Source of the DNA: Anaeromyces robustus
Lineage: Eukaryota; Neocallimastigomycota; Neocallimastigomycetes; Neocallimastigales; Neocallimastigaceae
Direction: 5' to 3'
NCBI GenBank assembly: GCA_002104895.1
Contig: MCFG01000622.1
Span: forward strand, 1-22,002
Length of the DNA stretch: 22,002 bases
Shown: in pieces, positions 1 through 12,130 of the stretch
Position numbering within the stretch: the stretch's first letter is position 1
Layout: each line of letters begins with the position of its first letter
The notes under the pieces: generated by a model
What the model saw: only the letters and a program-made list of their open reading frames with translations
What the model was told of the DNA's origin: nothing
Databases searched by the model: none
Position numbers and translations under genes: made by a program

Positions 1-1205
1 TATTTCTTTATTGGTAATTTATATGATTGAAATGCTTTTCTTTTTTTTTTTTTATGGAAATTGAATTTTTTTATTTAATTTGAACAATTTATATATATTT
101 TCAAAGTTTTAAAAGAAATATAAAATATTTTTAAAGAAAAAAAAATATATACCTTTTATTATAGTTAAAAAGAATAAATAATGTATATATAACCTGTTAT
201 ATTACAATGTTTATATTTTTTTAAAAATGGGAAAACAATAAAAAAATTGTCATAGACAAATATTTTATTCTATGTAACAAAAAAAAAATATAAATTTATA
301 TTTATTTTTTTTAAAAAAAAAAATAAAATAAAAATAAAAAAAGAAATAAAAAAAAAAAAAAAAGAAAAAATTTTTTTTATTTTTATACTAATATTTTTTT
401 TTAAATAATTATTTATTATTTATTTATTATTTATTTATTATTTATTATTTTATTTGCTTTCCTCTTTTTGATAATGATATTAATAAAAATAATAAAATAA
501 AAAATTTAATTAAAGATATATATTAAACATTATTACAAAATATAATAAAAATTTATTCTATTCATATATAAAAAAAATATATTCCAAGATGAGCTATTTT
601 TTATTTGTTTATTTCATTTATTAATTTATTTATTTTATTATTTCATTTATTTATTTTATTTTACTTTTATAGTAAGGAAAATTTATTTATTAATTATTTG
701 TTTACTTATTTAATTATTAATTGATTTATTTAATTATTTAATTATTTATTACCTATTTGTTTATTTACTTTATTTCATTCGTATATATTTATTTACACTA
801 TATTTATTAATTTATTTAATTATTATAGAAATTTATTTAAAAATATATATATTTATTTATTTATTTAAATTTATTTAATTGGTATAGAATTTTGATATTC
901 TATTTACATCATCAATTTACATCAAGAAGAAGAATAAAAAAAAAAATTTTTTTTTTTTGAAAATATGGAAAACAATATAATCCTAATATATTATTTTAAT
1001 TCTTAAATATAAGCATAATATATTATTAAATAAAATTATTTAATTAAATGATATAATAAAATATATTTTATATATTAAATAATATATTTTTATAGAACCT
1101 TGATTATATTAATATATTCACATCTTATTAAAAATTATTGTAATTCTATATTATAATATATTTTAATATATGATGTTTATTATATTTTAATTAAATAATA
1201 AATCC

Positions 1206-1242
1206 TTTTTATTTTATTTTATTTTATTTTATTTTATTTTAT
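1206..1242. repeat. (TTTTA)n microsatellite
   Basis: Seven or so uninterrupted pentanucleotide units of ATTTT within the intergenic desert. Simple slippage repeat with no gene nearby. Confidence 0.85.
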
Positions 1243-2133
1243 TCCAACATAAAAAAATGAAAAAATATTAAAAAATAAAAAAAAAGAAAAAAGAAAAAAT
1301 ATTAAAATAATAAAAAAAAAAGTAAAAACATTTATAAATATTAAATAATTAAATTATATTATATATAATGACATATATTACAATTAATTTAAATGAATAA
1401 AAGACATGGTATAGCCATATATTCTATATATAATACCTTTTTTTATTATTTTATATAAAAATAAATTAATAAAAATACTAAAATAAAATAAAATATTAAA
1501 AAAAAAAAAAAAAAAACAAAAAATAAAATAAAAAAATATAAAAAGCATTTATTTATATATTTATTAAAAATGATTTTATTTTAATAATAAATAATATATG
1601 AATAAAATAAAATAATATATGAATAAATAAATGATAATATAATCAATTCTTTTTTATGATTTAATTAATTATTTATTATTTATTATTTATCATTATTTTT
1701 TTTTTCTATTATTATTTATTATCATTCATTATTAAATCTTTTTTTTTTTTCTTTTCTTAATCATATCATTTATTACAGGTTACAAATAAGGAAAGAATTA
1801 GAAAAAATGTTTAAATAATTTATTATTTTAACCAATATATTATATTATAATGTAATATATAATGAAATAAATAAAACCAATGATATAAGAAAGAAGGAAA
1901 GAAAGAAAGAAAAATTATGACATAATTAAAATAAATTATGATATAATATTGAAATCTCTATTTGTGCTTCCTTTTTTTTTAAAAAAAAAAATAAAAAAAA
2001 AAAAGAATAAAATAAAATAAGGAAGAAAAAAAGGAAGAAAAAAAATTTCATATATAAATAAAAAAAAGAAGCAATTGTAAATAAAACTTTTTTGTATTTT
2101 TAACATAAAAAAATAATTTTTAGTGAAAAACAT

Positions 2134-2205
2134 TAATAATAATAATAATAATAATATTAAAAATAATATTAAAAATAATAATAATAATAAAAATAAATAA
2201 TAAAT
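2134..2205. repeat. (AAT)n trinucleotide repeat, interrupted
   Basis: Runs of AAT units broken by a few extra A bases. On the opposite strand this gives a leucine/isoleucine-rich open frame that is only low-complexity translation. Confidence 0.8.
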
Positions 2206-3087
2206 AATATTCAATATACCACTTTTTGAAATGCAAAAAAAAAAAAAAAATTAATTTATGATGTAACATGATACATATACATATTATACATTTTAAATTG
2301 TTACTTATACATTTTAACTTGTCACTTTTTTTTTTTTTTTAAAAAAAAAAAAAAGAAAAAAATAGGATATTTATTTCACTTTTAACGAATAGAAAATAAA
2401 AATAATTAACTATCAAAAAAAGTATTCTAACTAGATTATATAATAAAAACTATTTAAAAAAAATCATTTCATTCAAAATTACATTTTTATTTTTTTTTTA
2501 TTATAAGCAATTATAAATAGGTAAATGCAAAAAGATATTAAAAAAAAAAATATTCTATAGATTTAAGGATAATTAAAAATAATTAATAAAAATCAATATA
2601 TAAACCTTATTTTTAATTATTTAATTTTATATGAAAAAAATAATAAAAAAAGATAAAACTTTATAAATAATTAATAAATGAACTTTTTTTTTTTTTTCTT
2701 AATTTCACTTTATATATATATTTTTACATGAAGTAAAAAACCTAAAATTATCATTTATTTAGAATATTTATATAAAATAAACTTTAAAAAATTAATTTAT
2801 CATCAATTATAAAATATAAAATATACATTTATTTATATCATTTATTCATTTATTTTTATTTATCCATTCATTTATTTATTTATATCGTTTATCTATACAT
2901 TTATTTTTATTTATTCATTTATTTTTACTTTTATTTATTTACTTATTCATTCATTTATTAATATTTAATTATATTTAATTATCCTTCTATCTATCCTAAA
3001 TACTTTTTTTTTAAATTATTTTTTATAAATAAAAAAAAAGAAAAAAAGAAAGTACAAAAAAAAAAAAATAAAACAAAATATATATAA

Positions 3088-3130
3088 TAAATTATAAATT
3101 ATAAATTATATAAATTATAAATTATAAATA
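3088..3130. repeat. Minisatellite with 8-bp unit AAATTATA
   Basis: About five tandem units of AAATTATA, one interrupted by two extra bases. Simple expansion repeat in intergenic DNA. Confidence 0.75.
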
Positions 3131-3297
3131 AGTTTGAATAGATTTAATAATTTAGCCCTAATATAATTAAATTAATTAATTTATTGTAGACAGAAAGTGT
3201 ATTCATTAATAAAATTAGAATTGGTATACATTAAAGAAGTAATTTTAAAATAAATTAAAATCGTTTGAAAATAAATAAATAGATATAAATATATTTC

Positions 3298-3342
3298 TAA
3301 ATAAATCAATGAATAAATATATAAATAAATCAATGAATAAAT
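3298..3342. repeat. 24-bp-period tandem repeat
   Basis: A 21-base block (containing AAATCAATGAATAAAT) at 3298-3318 recurs exactly at 3322-3342. It runs on into a plain (AAAT)n tract. Confidence 0.75.
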
Positions 3343-4685
3343 AAATAAATAAATAAATATAAAACGATTTAAAAAAAATAATATAGAAATAGATAATATA
3401 TTCATTATATATATTATCAATATATTATATATTTAATATATATAATTAATATAAATTAATAAATATATCACAATATATTAATTAATCATAGTTTAAACAG
3501 ATTACATTTTTTTTTTATTTATTATTTATTTTTTATTTATTTATTGTGTGTTACTATTAATAGTAATATGTAACATTTTTGATGAAAATATATTATGATG
3601 GCATTTATTATTTTTTTTTTTGTTTATGTTTTTTGATTTTAAAAGAGAAAACCTTATCCTTAAGAGAATTACACTTATTTATGAAACCTTCTATTTAAAT
3701 AAATAAAAAAAAGGGTTTTATTTCATTCTTTTTAAAATAAACGGTCTTACAATTTAATAAAACACTTAATAAATAAATAAATAAAAAATTTAGGAATAAA
3801 TTAATAAATAAAAATAAATAAAATGATTTTCTAAAAAAAAAAAGGTATTTATCATGACAATAAATCGTATATATGAACATTAAATATAAAATATAAAATA
3901 TAAAATATATATATGATATATGATAATATATACTTTTATTATATATATTGAATTTATCCTTTTAAAATATTGTAAAGAAAATCTTTCAACAATTTTTTTT
4001 ATCATAATTTTTTCAATAATATTAAAATAAATAAAATAATAATAAACTAAAAATAGAAATAATTGATTTTAAAAAAAAAAATTTATATTAAATTTTAAAA
4101 TTTTAATTTTTGATATTTATTTAACCATAATTAAATTGCATAATTATTTAATTGTATAAAAAAGGCATTTTTATTCACGGTAATTTTATTACTAATTATA
4201 TCCAAAAAAAAAAAAAAAAAAAACTATAAATTGTAAATTGTAAAAAGAAAAAAAAAGAAAAAAAAAAAAAAAAGAGAAAAAAAGGAAAAAAAAATAAAAA
4301 AATAAAAATAATTAAAAAAAAAAAAAAAAAAAAACTGGAATTACCAAATATTATATTAATTTAACATTACATTGAACCATTATTATTATTATTATATATC
4401 AAATAATAAATTCAATAAAATATTATATGTTTTTTTTTTTTTTTTTTTTAAGTTTTAAATGTAACTTAAAAATATGCATATAAAATCGCATAATTATATG
4501 TTAGGAATTTTATATGTATATGTTTATATTAATAGGATAAAACATAATTTTTAAGAGTTTATAATACTAATCATTAAATCTGAATATTATTAAATAATAA
4601 TAATAATTCATGATTTATCTAATTTTCTAAAAAAAGAAAAAAAAAAAATAAAATAAAGTTTAGAAAGAAAAAAAGGAAAATTAAA

Positions 4686-4738
4686 ATATATTAATGGATA
4701 TTATAATAAAATAATAATATATTAATGGATATTATAAA
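4686..4738. repeat. 31-bp-period direct repeat
   Basis: A 22-base block containing ATTAATGGATATTATAA at 4686-4707 recurs exactly at 4717-4738, separated by nine A/T bases. Local duplication in non-coding DNA. Confidence 0.75.
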
Positions 4739-6046
4739 ATTTATAATAATATTATTATTTATTATAGATTATTTTCATGAGTTCATTTCTCTAATAATTA
4801 ATATATTTAATTACCATATAAGGAAATAAAATATGAATAGATTAAATTATAGAGGAAAAATAATATAAATAAAAATAAAATAAAATAAATTAGAATTTTT
4901 TTAATCAATCAAAAATAAACGTTATTAATATAATATTAAAATTATGAAAATAAAATCAATAGACAAATAATAAATTATAATAATAAATATAATAATAAAT
5001 ATAATAATATATATTATATATATAATAAAAATTAATTGTAAATAAAATAAATTTTAATAACATAAAAGTAAATTTTTATATATTAAATCTTTTTAGGTTT
5101 AGAGTGTATTTTGATATATATGTCTTTAATAAATTATTTTTTTTTTAATTTTAATAAAATAAAAAAAAAGTAAAAAGATAAAGATAAATATAGTAATTTT
5201 GTAATATTCCAATAACAAATTAAAAATATTTAAACAATGCTAATAAAAAAATGAAAAATGAAAAATGAGAAATTTTTAATATTAAATAAAAACAAATTAA
5301 AAAGAATTAAAATTAAAAGACCTAATAACACCATATAAAAAGTCAATAACATGAATATAATAATTTAATAATAATATATATATAAATTGATAATAATAAT
5401 TATAATTATAACAAATAACAACAAAAGTAACAATAATGATAAAAATTAAAAAATACTTTTAAAAATTTCTATTTTAGTATAATAATATTAAACGCCACGT
5501 CATTTTTTTAAAGTATTATATATTTTAAATTAATTTATTTTTCTTTTTTCTGTTTTCTTTTTTTATTTTTTAATTCAGAATATGTATTATTAACTTTTTT
5601 AAAATGTATAATAATAACCATATTAATTATAATTAAATATCAATTACAGTTAAAAATGAATGATCTAAATGATTACTAATTATGATTCAAGTTAATTAAT
5701 TACCTTTCATACACCTATCTATACCAATATACATACATACTTTTATATAATTTATTACATTTATTACTTTTTTTAATAAAATATGAAAGAAAAAGTTATT
5801 ATTACCACATTTAGTAACAATTAGAAAAAAAAAAAAAAAGAAAAAAAAAAGAAAAAAAAAAAAACAAAATACAGAAATTAACGAAAATAAAATCGAATAA
5901 ATTTATTGAATACACAATTCTTTTTTAAATTTTTAATTCTATTTTCTCTTTTAATTGTTACTAAAAGTGGTAATATTTCTTTTTATTATTGTAACAACCA
6001 TATGATGTATGATGAATACAATAGACAAACACAAATTCAATTTAAC

Positions 6047-6108
6047 AAAAATATAAAATATAAAATATAAAAAATAAAATATAAAATATAAAATATAAAA
6101 AATATAAA
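6047..6108. repeat. AAAATAT minisatellite
   Basis: About eight units of the 7-mer AAAATAT with occasional extra A bases. The same 7-mer is tandemly repeated at about 3882-3912, so this unit has expanded at least twice in the desert. Confidence 0.75.
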
Positions 6109-8039
6109 CATTTAACACATCAAAATAATTAAATTTTTTTTTAATTTTTTACATTTATATTTTATTTTATTTTAATATAGATATATGCAATAACCTTAAA
6201 TTATCTAAAAAAATAAATTAAAAAGTAGTATATATTAAGAAGTAAAAAAAAAAAAATTTACTTTACAATATTCTATTTATAATTTATTATATTTTATACA
6301 TTTATATTTATATTTTATTTTATACACATTTATATAATATAAAATAATATAAAATATATTTAAAAAATACAATGAAAATAATAAAAAAAATAATAAGATG
6401 AGAAAAAAAATAAAAAATAAAAAAAAAAGAAAAGAAACACAAAAGATTAAATAATTTTTATAGTTTTATTAATTTACTTCCCATGATTTCTATTTTTTTA
6501 AAATTTTTCATTAACGATTTTCATTAAAAAAAAAAAAAAATATTAAAAATTATAGGCAATAAATTTAGGATATAAAAGGAAATTATTGGGGTAATCCATT
6601 TTAATTTTAACTGCCTTTTTGTGAAATTATTTTTTTTTTTTTTTTTTTTTTTTAGATTAAATAAAATAAAAAATTATAAAATTGATATATTAATATATTA
6701 ATTATTTTGAGTAGTATGAAATATTTTTTATATTAAGATTAATATTAATATATTAATTATTTAATTATTATTATTTCTATTTCTATTACTTTTTATTATT
6801 TCTTTTTCTTCGGTTTTGATCATTTTTAAAAAATCTATTAAAAATTAAAAATTATTATTTATATTAAATTAATCATTTATCATTTACTATTACTACTATT
6901 TACTTTTTTTTTTTACTTTTTTTAGTAATTTATTATTAATATTTATTATTATTTATTATATAAAATTTTTTTTTTAAATATTAAGAAAATAAAAAAAAAA
7001 ATGTTTATAATTTGAAAACATTTCTTTTTTTATTATTTTTATCATTATTATATTTAATTTATAATGAAAAACTGTTTTATATTTTATATTATATATATTA
7101 ATTATTAATAAAAAAAATTTCTTGGTTTTTTGTTTCCGAAACATTTGTATTGAATCACAAATAATTACCAAAATTATGTTTGTTTATTATTTATTATTTT
7201 ATAATCATTATTATTTTTATTATTTATTTTTTTTTTTTCTTATTTGTTTATTTAATATTATCAACTATTTTAAGCTTTAAAATGATTATCTAAACATTTA
7301 AAATTAAAAATGGCGCATTGTCATTAATAATATTATGTTTATTTTATTTTTATACCGTTATCATTATCTTTATAATACTATTTTTATAGGATTAAATTAT
7401 ATAATTAATATATTTTATATAATATAGATGTTTACATAGACATGTTATATTTATGGTGATTACCATAATAATTAAATATATCTGTATATATTTAAAAATA
7501 TAAAATAATGACATAATATATTTACACTTAATAAATAATAGAGTATAATAATAATAAGAAAATAATAATAATAATAATAGAAATATTAAGAAATAAAATT
7601 AAAAAAAAGAAAAAATATTTGGTATTCTTATAAATAACTTATTAATGTCAGTATGACTAATGTTTTTTTTTTTTTTTTATAATAATAATTTTTTTTATTT
7701 ATTCATTTATAGTTATATAAATTTAAAAAATAATAATAATAATAATAATGTAATTATTAATATTTTAAATATAATTAATATATTAATAAAATATAAATTA
7801 TGTATAATATTATAATTAAAAATTTTTTATATGAACATTTTTCAATCCTTTTACCATATTTATACATTTAACTAATCAATAACCATAATCTTTATAATAA
7901 AAATATTATTTATTTTTTTTTTTTTTTGGTTTATTTATATTTGTATTACCTTTAGTAAAAATTAATTTTAACTGTAATAGTACCATGGATTATTATAGAT
8001 TCTAGTATATTTGTAGTAATAGTGATAGAATAATATATA

Positions 8040-8760
8040 AAAATTTTTATTTTATAAATGTTCAATCTAAAAAATTTTTTGATTGGAAGCAGAATTTAGA
8101 AATACTATAATCTCCATCCACTCAATTTTTATATTAAACATACAACTTAATACAAAAAATTTATACTTAATACAGCATGAATCAATTAAACAACTTTTTT
8201 TTATACTCCATAATTCTTTATTACATTTACTTTTAACGACAATCATTCTTGGTTTTGGTTTTTGGTTTATTTGTGTTTATATCATCGTTTATTAAAGATA
8301 AAAAAACAAAATCAAACTAATTTTTTATTAAAATAATATTAGTTTATATTAGTTTATATTATTTTATTTGTCTTACTTTTAATTAAAATATAAAATAAAT
8401 TTTTGGCTTATTTGTAAAGATATAAAAATTTTATTAATATATGTTTACCAAATTCAGATTAACAACTTTTGTAAATATCCTAAAAATTCATCAATTTTGA
8501 ATACAATTTTTAACCAAAATTATCATTAGATGCATCAATTTTGCATACATCATCAACTTTAACCAAATTGGACAATTCATATAATTTTTATTATATTTAT
8601 TTTTAATCACAATAGATTTTTTGATTTAATTGTCAATAAAAGTAATTATTAGTAGTATATATAAATTTAGATTAACAACCACAACATTTAGAAATATCAT
8701 TATATTTAATATTTATCAATTATCATATAAACTACATTAAATTTGTATATATAATTTATT
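8040..8760. repeat. Complex patch with diverged direct repeats, origin unknown
   Basis: This stretch is richer in G and C and less monotonous than its surroundings. It contains related blocks in the same orientation. Block 1 (about 8093-8270) and block 2 (about 8462-8640) share a head (AGAAATAC / GTAAATATC) and, some 110 bases later, a tail (CATAATTCTTTATTACATTT against CATATAATTTTTATTATATT, then TTTTTAATCACAA-like sequence). A third head (GATTAACAAC..GAAATATCAT) starts near 8670. Block 2 has a smaller internal duplication around CATCAATTTTG (about 8487-8524 and 8531-8570). A 70-codon plus-strand open frame at 8083-8295 covers block 1 but is not kept in block 2, so I do not call it a gene. 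It may be a decayed transposable element or a decayed gene. Confidence 0.45.
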
Positions 8761-10599
8761 TTATTAATATTATTCATATTAATATATTTTTACCTTTTAT
8801 ATAATTTTATAACTATATATAATATTAAATAGTTTTTTTTTTTTTTTTTTTTTTTACATTACATAATAATAAATTAAAAAATTTATTATAAAAGTAATAT
8901 TTTATCTATATCTATATATATATATATAAATTATTTTATTTTTTTTTTTTTTTTGTTTTTTTTTTTGTTTTTGAAAAATGAAAAATTATACATAATTAAA
9001 GTTACACAACACCCCTCAATACTTAACCATTTTTTTTTTTTATTATTATTATTTAATATTATTTAATAAATATTAATTTAATAATTAATAAATATTAAAT
9101 TTTTTTACATGATTATAAATAAATATACCAAATATTTTTGTGGCTTGCTACACTTAACATACAATATTAAATATTTAATATAAAATTTATTTACAAATTA
9201 TGACATATTCAAAGAAAAATACTTATTATAAATTAAAAAAAAATAAAAAAAAAAAATAGATAGAAAAAAACCATTGGTTAATTAAAAAAAAAAAAAAAAG
9301 ATTTTAAAAATAACAAACATTTTAATTTTTTTTTTACATCAAAACCATGAAAATAAAAAGAATTTTTTTTTTTAATTAATAATTAATAATTAATAATTAA
9401 TATTTTACTATATAAAATAAGATGAGTTAAAATAATAATAATAATAATAAATAATAAAAATAATAAATGAATAATAAAATGACTATATATATATATATAT
9501 TAATATTAATATTTTAATTATTTAATTCATATTTCATATTCCTATTAAAATATTACACTTTTATATATATGATGTTATTTACATATTTTTTTTTTTTTTT
9601 TTTTTTTAAACATTTTTTTTATTTTATTTTAAATTTTTTTTTTTTCAAATTGCATAACTTTCTTTATATTTATAATATATAGTAATAAATATACATACAA
9701 TACATACATACATACATACATAATAAAAAACTTTAAAATATTTAGAGAGACAATATTTATTATATACCCTATAATTTTAATATAATATATTAAAATATTA
9801 TAAATAAAATAAATATAATAAATAAAATGAATCATGGTTATAATTGTCATAGTTGGTTAATATTATTATTACTATTATTATTATTTTTTTAATTATTATA
9901 TAACTACAATTACTTATTTTTTTAACAACTATAACAACAATTGTAAATATCATCATCAACAATAATAATAATAAATAAATAAATAATAATAATATATATT
10001 ATATAATTAATAAATAAATCTCGGGAAAGATATTAATATTCAAAAGTAAAATCATAATATTATAAACTAATTTGATAAAAAATAAAAAAATAAAAAAATA
10101 AAAATAAAATCAAATTATTAATGTTTAAAAATAAACTGTTTTTTTTTTTTTTTTTTTAATATTTTTTTTTATATATATTTTATTATATAAATTTTTAAAA
10201 TTTAGTTATTTAGATATAATACATTATTGTAAGATATATTTATATTTATATATTTATATTTATATATTTATATTTTTTTTATTTTTTACTTAATTTATAT
10301 ATTGTTATAAAAATTATATATAATATATATATTCTTTTTAAAAAAAAAAAAAATTATAATTATACTACAATATTATTTATTTCATATAACATATATATAT
10401 ATGGTTATTAATTATTTATATCTTTGTTTTTTTTTTTTCTGTTTGTTTGTTTGTTTGTTTGTTTTTCTTAATTTGTTTTTGTTCTTGATCGTTTGGTTTT
10501 TTTTTTTTTTTGTTTTTTGTTTTGTTTTTATTTATTTAATCTTTTTTTTTTTTTAATATATATTAATGTTGATATTAGGTAGGATTCTTTTTTATTTAT
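8761..10599. other. A+T-rich intergenic DNA downstream of the AGCS gene
   Basis: No gene is supported. It holds poly(T) runs, a (CATA)n tract at 9691-9722, (AAT)n near 9430-9450 and 9960-9990, and (TA)n tracts. A small GC-containing island, ACACCCCTCAATAC, lies near 9008. The last 160 bases are G/T-rich on the plus strand and form the 3' side of the minus-strand transporter gene; AATAAA-like words overlap and follow its stop codon. Confidence 0.7.
10441..10465. repeat. (GTTT)n microsatellite 3' of the AGCS gene
   Basis: Six perfect GTTT units, followed by a looser GTTTTT-rich tract to about 10530. In the sense of the minus-strand gene this is an AAAC-rich stretch about 135 to 160 bases past the stop codon. 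A matching tract sits at the other end of the gene. Confidence 0.85.
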
Positions 10600-12018
10600 T
10601 TATTTACCAAGAGAAGCAAAATAAGTTTTGACTTCCCTAGAAACAACTCCACTTAATACAATAAGTGAAATACAATTAGGAATGGCCATAAGTCCATTCG
10701 TAATATCTGCAATAGTGAATACAGCATTTACCGTAAAGTATGGACCAATAGCGATAGCAAAAATATAAATTAAACGATAAATAAAAACAAGTCTCATTCT
10801 ACCATTAGTAATATATTCTAAACATTTTTCGGAATAATAATCCCAACCTAAAATAGTGGTAAAAGCGAAAAAGGCTAAACATATCATAATAATAACTTTA
10901 ACGGTAGCCCCTTTAACTCCTAAAACATGGGAAAAGGCAGCTGAGGTAAGTTGAGCACCGGTAAGTTCCCCTAATTCAAATTTTGGATCAAGAAGAGCAA
11001 TAACAATAGCTAAACCTGTAATAGTACAAACAATAAGGGTATCAATGACGGTACCTGTCATATTAACTAAACCTTGTTCAACAGGTTCATCCGTTTGTAC
11101 ACAAGCAGCAGCAATTGGAGCAGAACCAAGACCTGCTTCATTTGAGAAAATACCTCTTGCTATACCTTTTTGCATAGATTCTGTCACTTGTTTCACGGTC
11201 CAACCTGCAGCACCACCAGTAATAGCTTTATAACCAAAAGCAGATTTAAAAATAAGGGCAAAGGCTGCTGGAATATGAGTAATATTCATCACTAAAACAA
11301 TTAAACCTAATAATACATAAACAATGGCCATAGTAGGAACAATACTTTGAGCAACTTTGGAAATACGTTTTAATCCACCTAAAATAACAAGAGCAGCAAA
11401 AACGGTAACAATAATACCACCAATAACGGTAGCCCAAGTATAAGATTTTTCACCAAAAGTAAAAGCTGTATTTAAATTTTGAGTACTGAAAGCCATATCA
11501 ATAGCAGAGGTAATACCATTAATTTGAGTCATAGTACCAATACCAAGTAAACCTGCCATTACTCCAAAAATAGAAAATAAAATAGAAAGCCATTTCCATT
11601 TTTTTCCCATACCATTTTCAATAGTATAAAATGGACCACCTAAAACATGACCATCTTCTTTAATAACACGATATTTAATAGCAAGCATACATTCAGAAAA
11701 TTTGGTAGCTGTACCAAAAATAGCAGCTACCCACATCCAAAATAGAGAACCTGGTCCACCAGTTACAATTGCTGTTGCTACACCAACAATATTTCCTGTA
11801 CCAATGGTAGCTGAAAGTGCTGTACAAAGAGCTGAAAATCCGGAAAGTTCACCTTCACTATCATTTTTCTTGAAAATTAATTTTGAAGCTAATAATAATT
11901 TTGTAAATTGGATACCACGAGAACGTATGGTAAGAAGTATACCTGTTAATAAAATAAGAACAATAGTTGGTATACCCCAAACAATATCATCAATTTTATT
12001 AAGAATTTCTTCAAACAT
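10600..12018 (-). CDS. Alanine/glycine:cation symporter, AGCS family
   Basis: A 472-residue, intronless multi-pass membrane protein expected to import small neutral amino acids (alanine, glycine) with Na+ or H+, probably at the plasma membrane. Family signatures are present in order: a VWGIP start near 13-17, GTGNIVG at 73-79, GGPGSLFWMWVAAIFG at 87-102, GGPFYTIENGMGKKW near 127-141, FSNEAGLGSAP at 291-301, GW at 391-392 and DITNGLMAIPN at 438-448. About 10-11 hydrophobic segments can be traced. The length matches bacterial members (about 440-550) with no added fungal targeting region, so it looks whole. The first ATG follows an A-rich leader with A at -3. AGCS proteins are essentially prokaryotic, so I infer horizontal transfer. 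Glycine and arginine codons (mostly GGT and AGA/CGT) resemble the neighbouring fungal genes, which argues for an old, adapted gene. The ion and substrate cannot be read from sequence alone. Confidence 0.93.
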   Translation of the reverse strand: MFEEILNKIDDIVWGIPTIVLILLTGILLTIRSRGIQFTKLLLASKLIFKKNDSEGELSGFSALCTALSATIGTGNIVGVATAIVTGGPGSLFWMWVAAIFGTATKFSECMLAIKYRVIKEDGHVLGGPFYTIENGMGKKWKWLSILFSIFGVMAGLLGIGTMTQINGITSAIDMAFSTQNLNTAFTFGEKSYTWATVIGGIIVTVFAALVILGGLKRISKVAQSIVPTMAIVYVLLGLIVLVMNITHIPAAFALIFKSAFGYKAITGGAAGWTVKQVTESMQKGIARGIFSNEAGLGSAPIAAACVQTDEPVEQGLVNMTGTVIDTLIVCTITGLAIVIALLDPKFELGELTGAQLTSAAFSHVLGVKGATVKVIIMICLAFFAFTTILGWDYYSEKCLEYITNGRMRLVFIYRLIYIFAIAIGPYFTVNAVFTIADITNGLMAIPNCISLIVLSGVVSREVKTYFASLGK

Positions 12019-12064
12019 TTTTAATTTTTCTTCTTTGCTTTCTTTTCTTTTTATTTTATTTTAT

Positions 12065-12130
12065 TTGTTTAGTTTGTTTAGTTTGTTTGTTTGTTTGTTT
12101 GTTTGTTTATTTATTGGTTTATTTGTTTAT
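12065..12130. repeat. (GTTT)n-rich 5' leader region of the AGCS gene
   Basis: GTTT units, first interspersed with A and then five to six in a row, ending with GTTTATTTATT. In the sense of the transporter this is an ACAAACAAAC-type stretch 47 to 112 bases before the start codon, followed by AAAG/AAGA purines up to the ATG. If transcribed, the leader would be almost free of U and therefore little folded. The transcription start is not known. Confidence 0.7.

Larger units (their letters stand above)
1..8035. other. Gene-free, extremely A+T-rich intergenic desert
   Basis: About 8 kb in which I see no supportable gene. It consists of poly(A) and poly(T) runs, many of 12 to 20 bases, plus short-unit tandem repeats; the main ones are listed separately. 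The few open frames translate to Phe/Ile/Leu/Tyr/Lys/Asn-rich strings from TTT, ATT, TTA and AAA runs, with no recognisable domain. Small perfect inverted repeats occur, for example 3549-3566 around ACTATT/AATAGT and 7451-7468 (TTATGGT, 4-base spacer, ACCATAA). A GC-containing word, GCCACGTCAT, stands out near 5494. No tRNA- or rRNA-like block was found. Confidence 0.75.

Noticed and set aside
1936-2214. 92-codon open frame on the minus strand
   Set aside because: Translation is almost entirely Phe, Leu and Ile from (AAT)n and poly(A) runs; no domain, no start context, pure low complexity.
3181-3420. 79-codon open frame on the minus strand
   Set aside because: Its YLFIYSLIYLYIY repeats simply translate the AAAT-type tandem repeats at 3298-3360.
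3695-3880. 61-codon open frame on the minus strand
   Set aside because: Low-complexity Phe/Leu/Lys translation of intergenic DNA, no homology recognised.
6974-7171. 65-codon open frame on the minus strand
   Set aside because: Lys/Ile/Phe-rich translation of A/T runs with no recognisable family.
8083-8295. 70-codon plus-strand open frame with a hydrophobic C-terminal half
   Set aside because: It covers one copy of a diverged repeat and the frame is not kept in the second copy; no known family. Kept only as part of the unexplained patch.
9005-9025. CCCCT stress-response-type element
   Set aside because: A single 5-base match in non-coding DNA far from any gene start.
9629-9850. 73-codon open frame on the minus strand
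   Set aside because: Part of it (MYVCMYVLYVY) translates the (CATA)n microsatellite; the rest is low complexity.
10600-12018. Bacterial contamination or chimeric assembly as the source of the transporter
   Set aside because: The gene is flanked on both sides by the same A+T-rich repeat DNA, has an A-rich leader like the xylanase, no ribosome binding site and host-like codons. Long reads would settle it.
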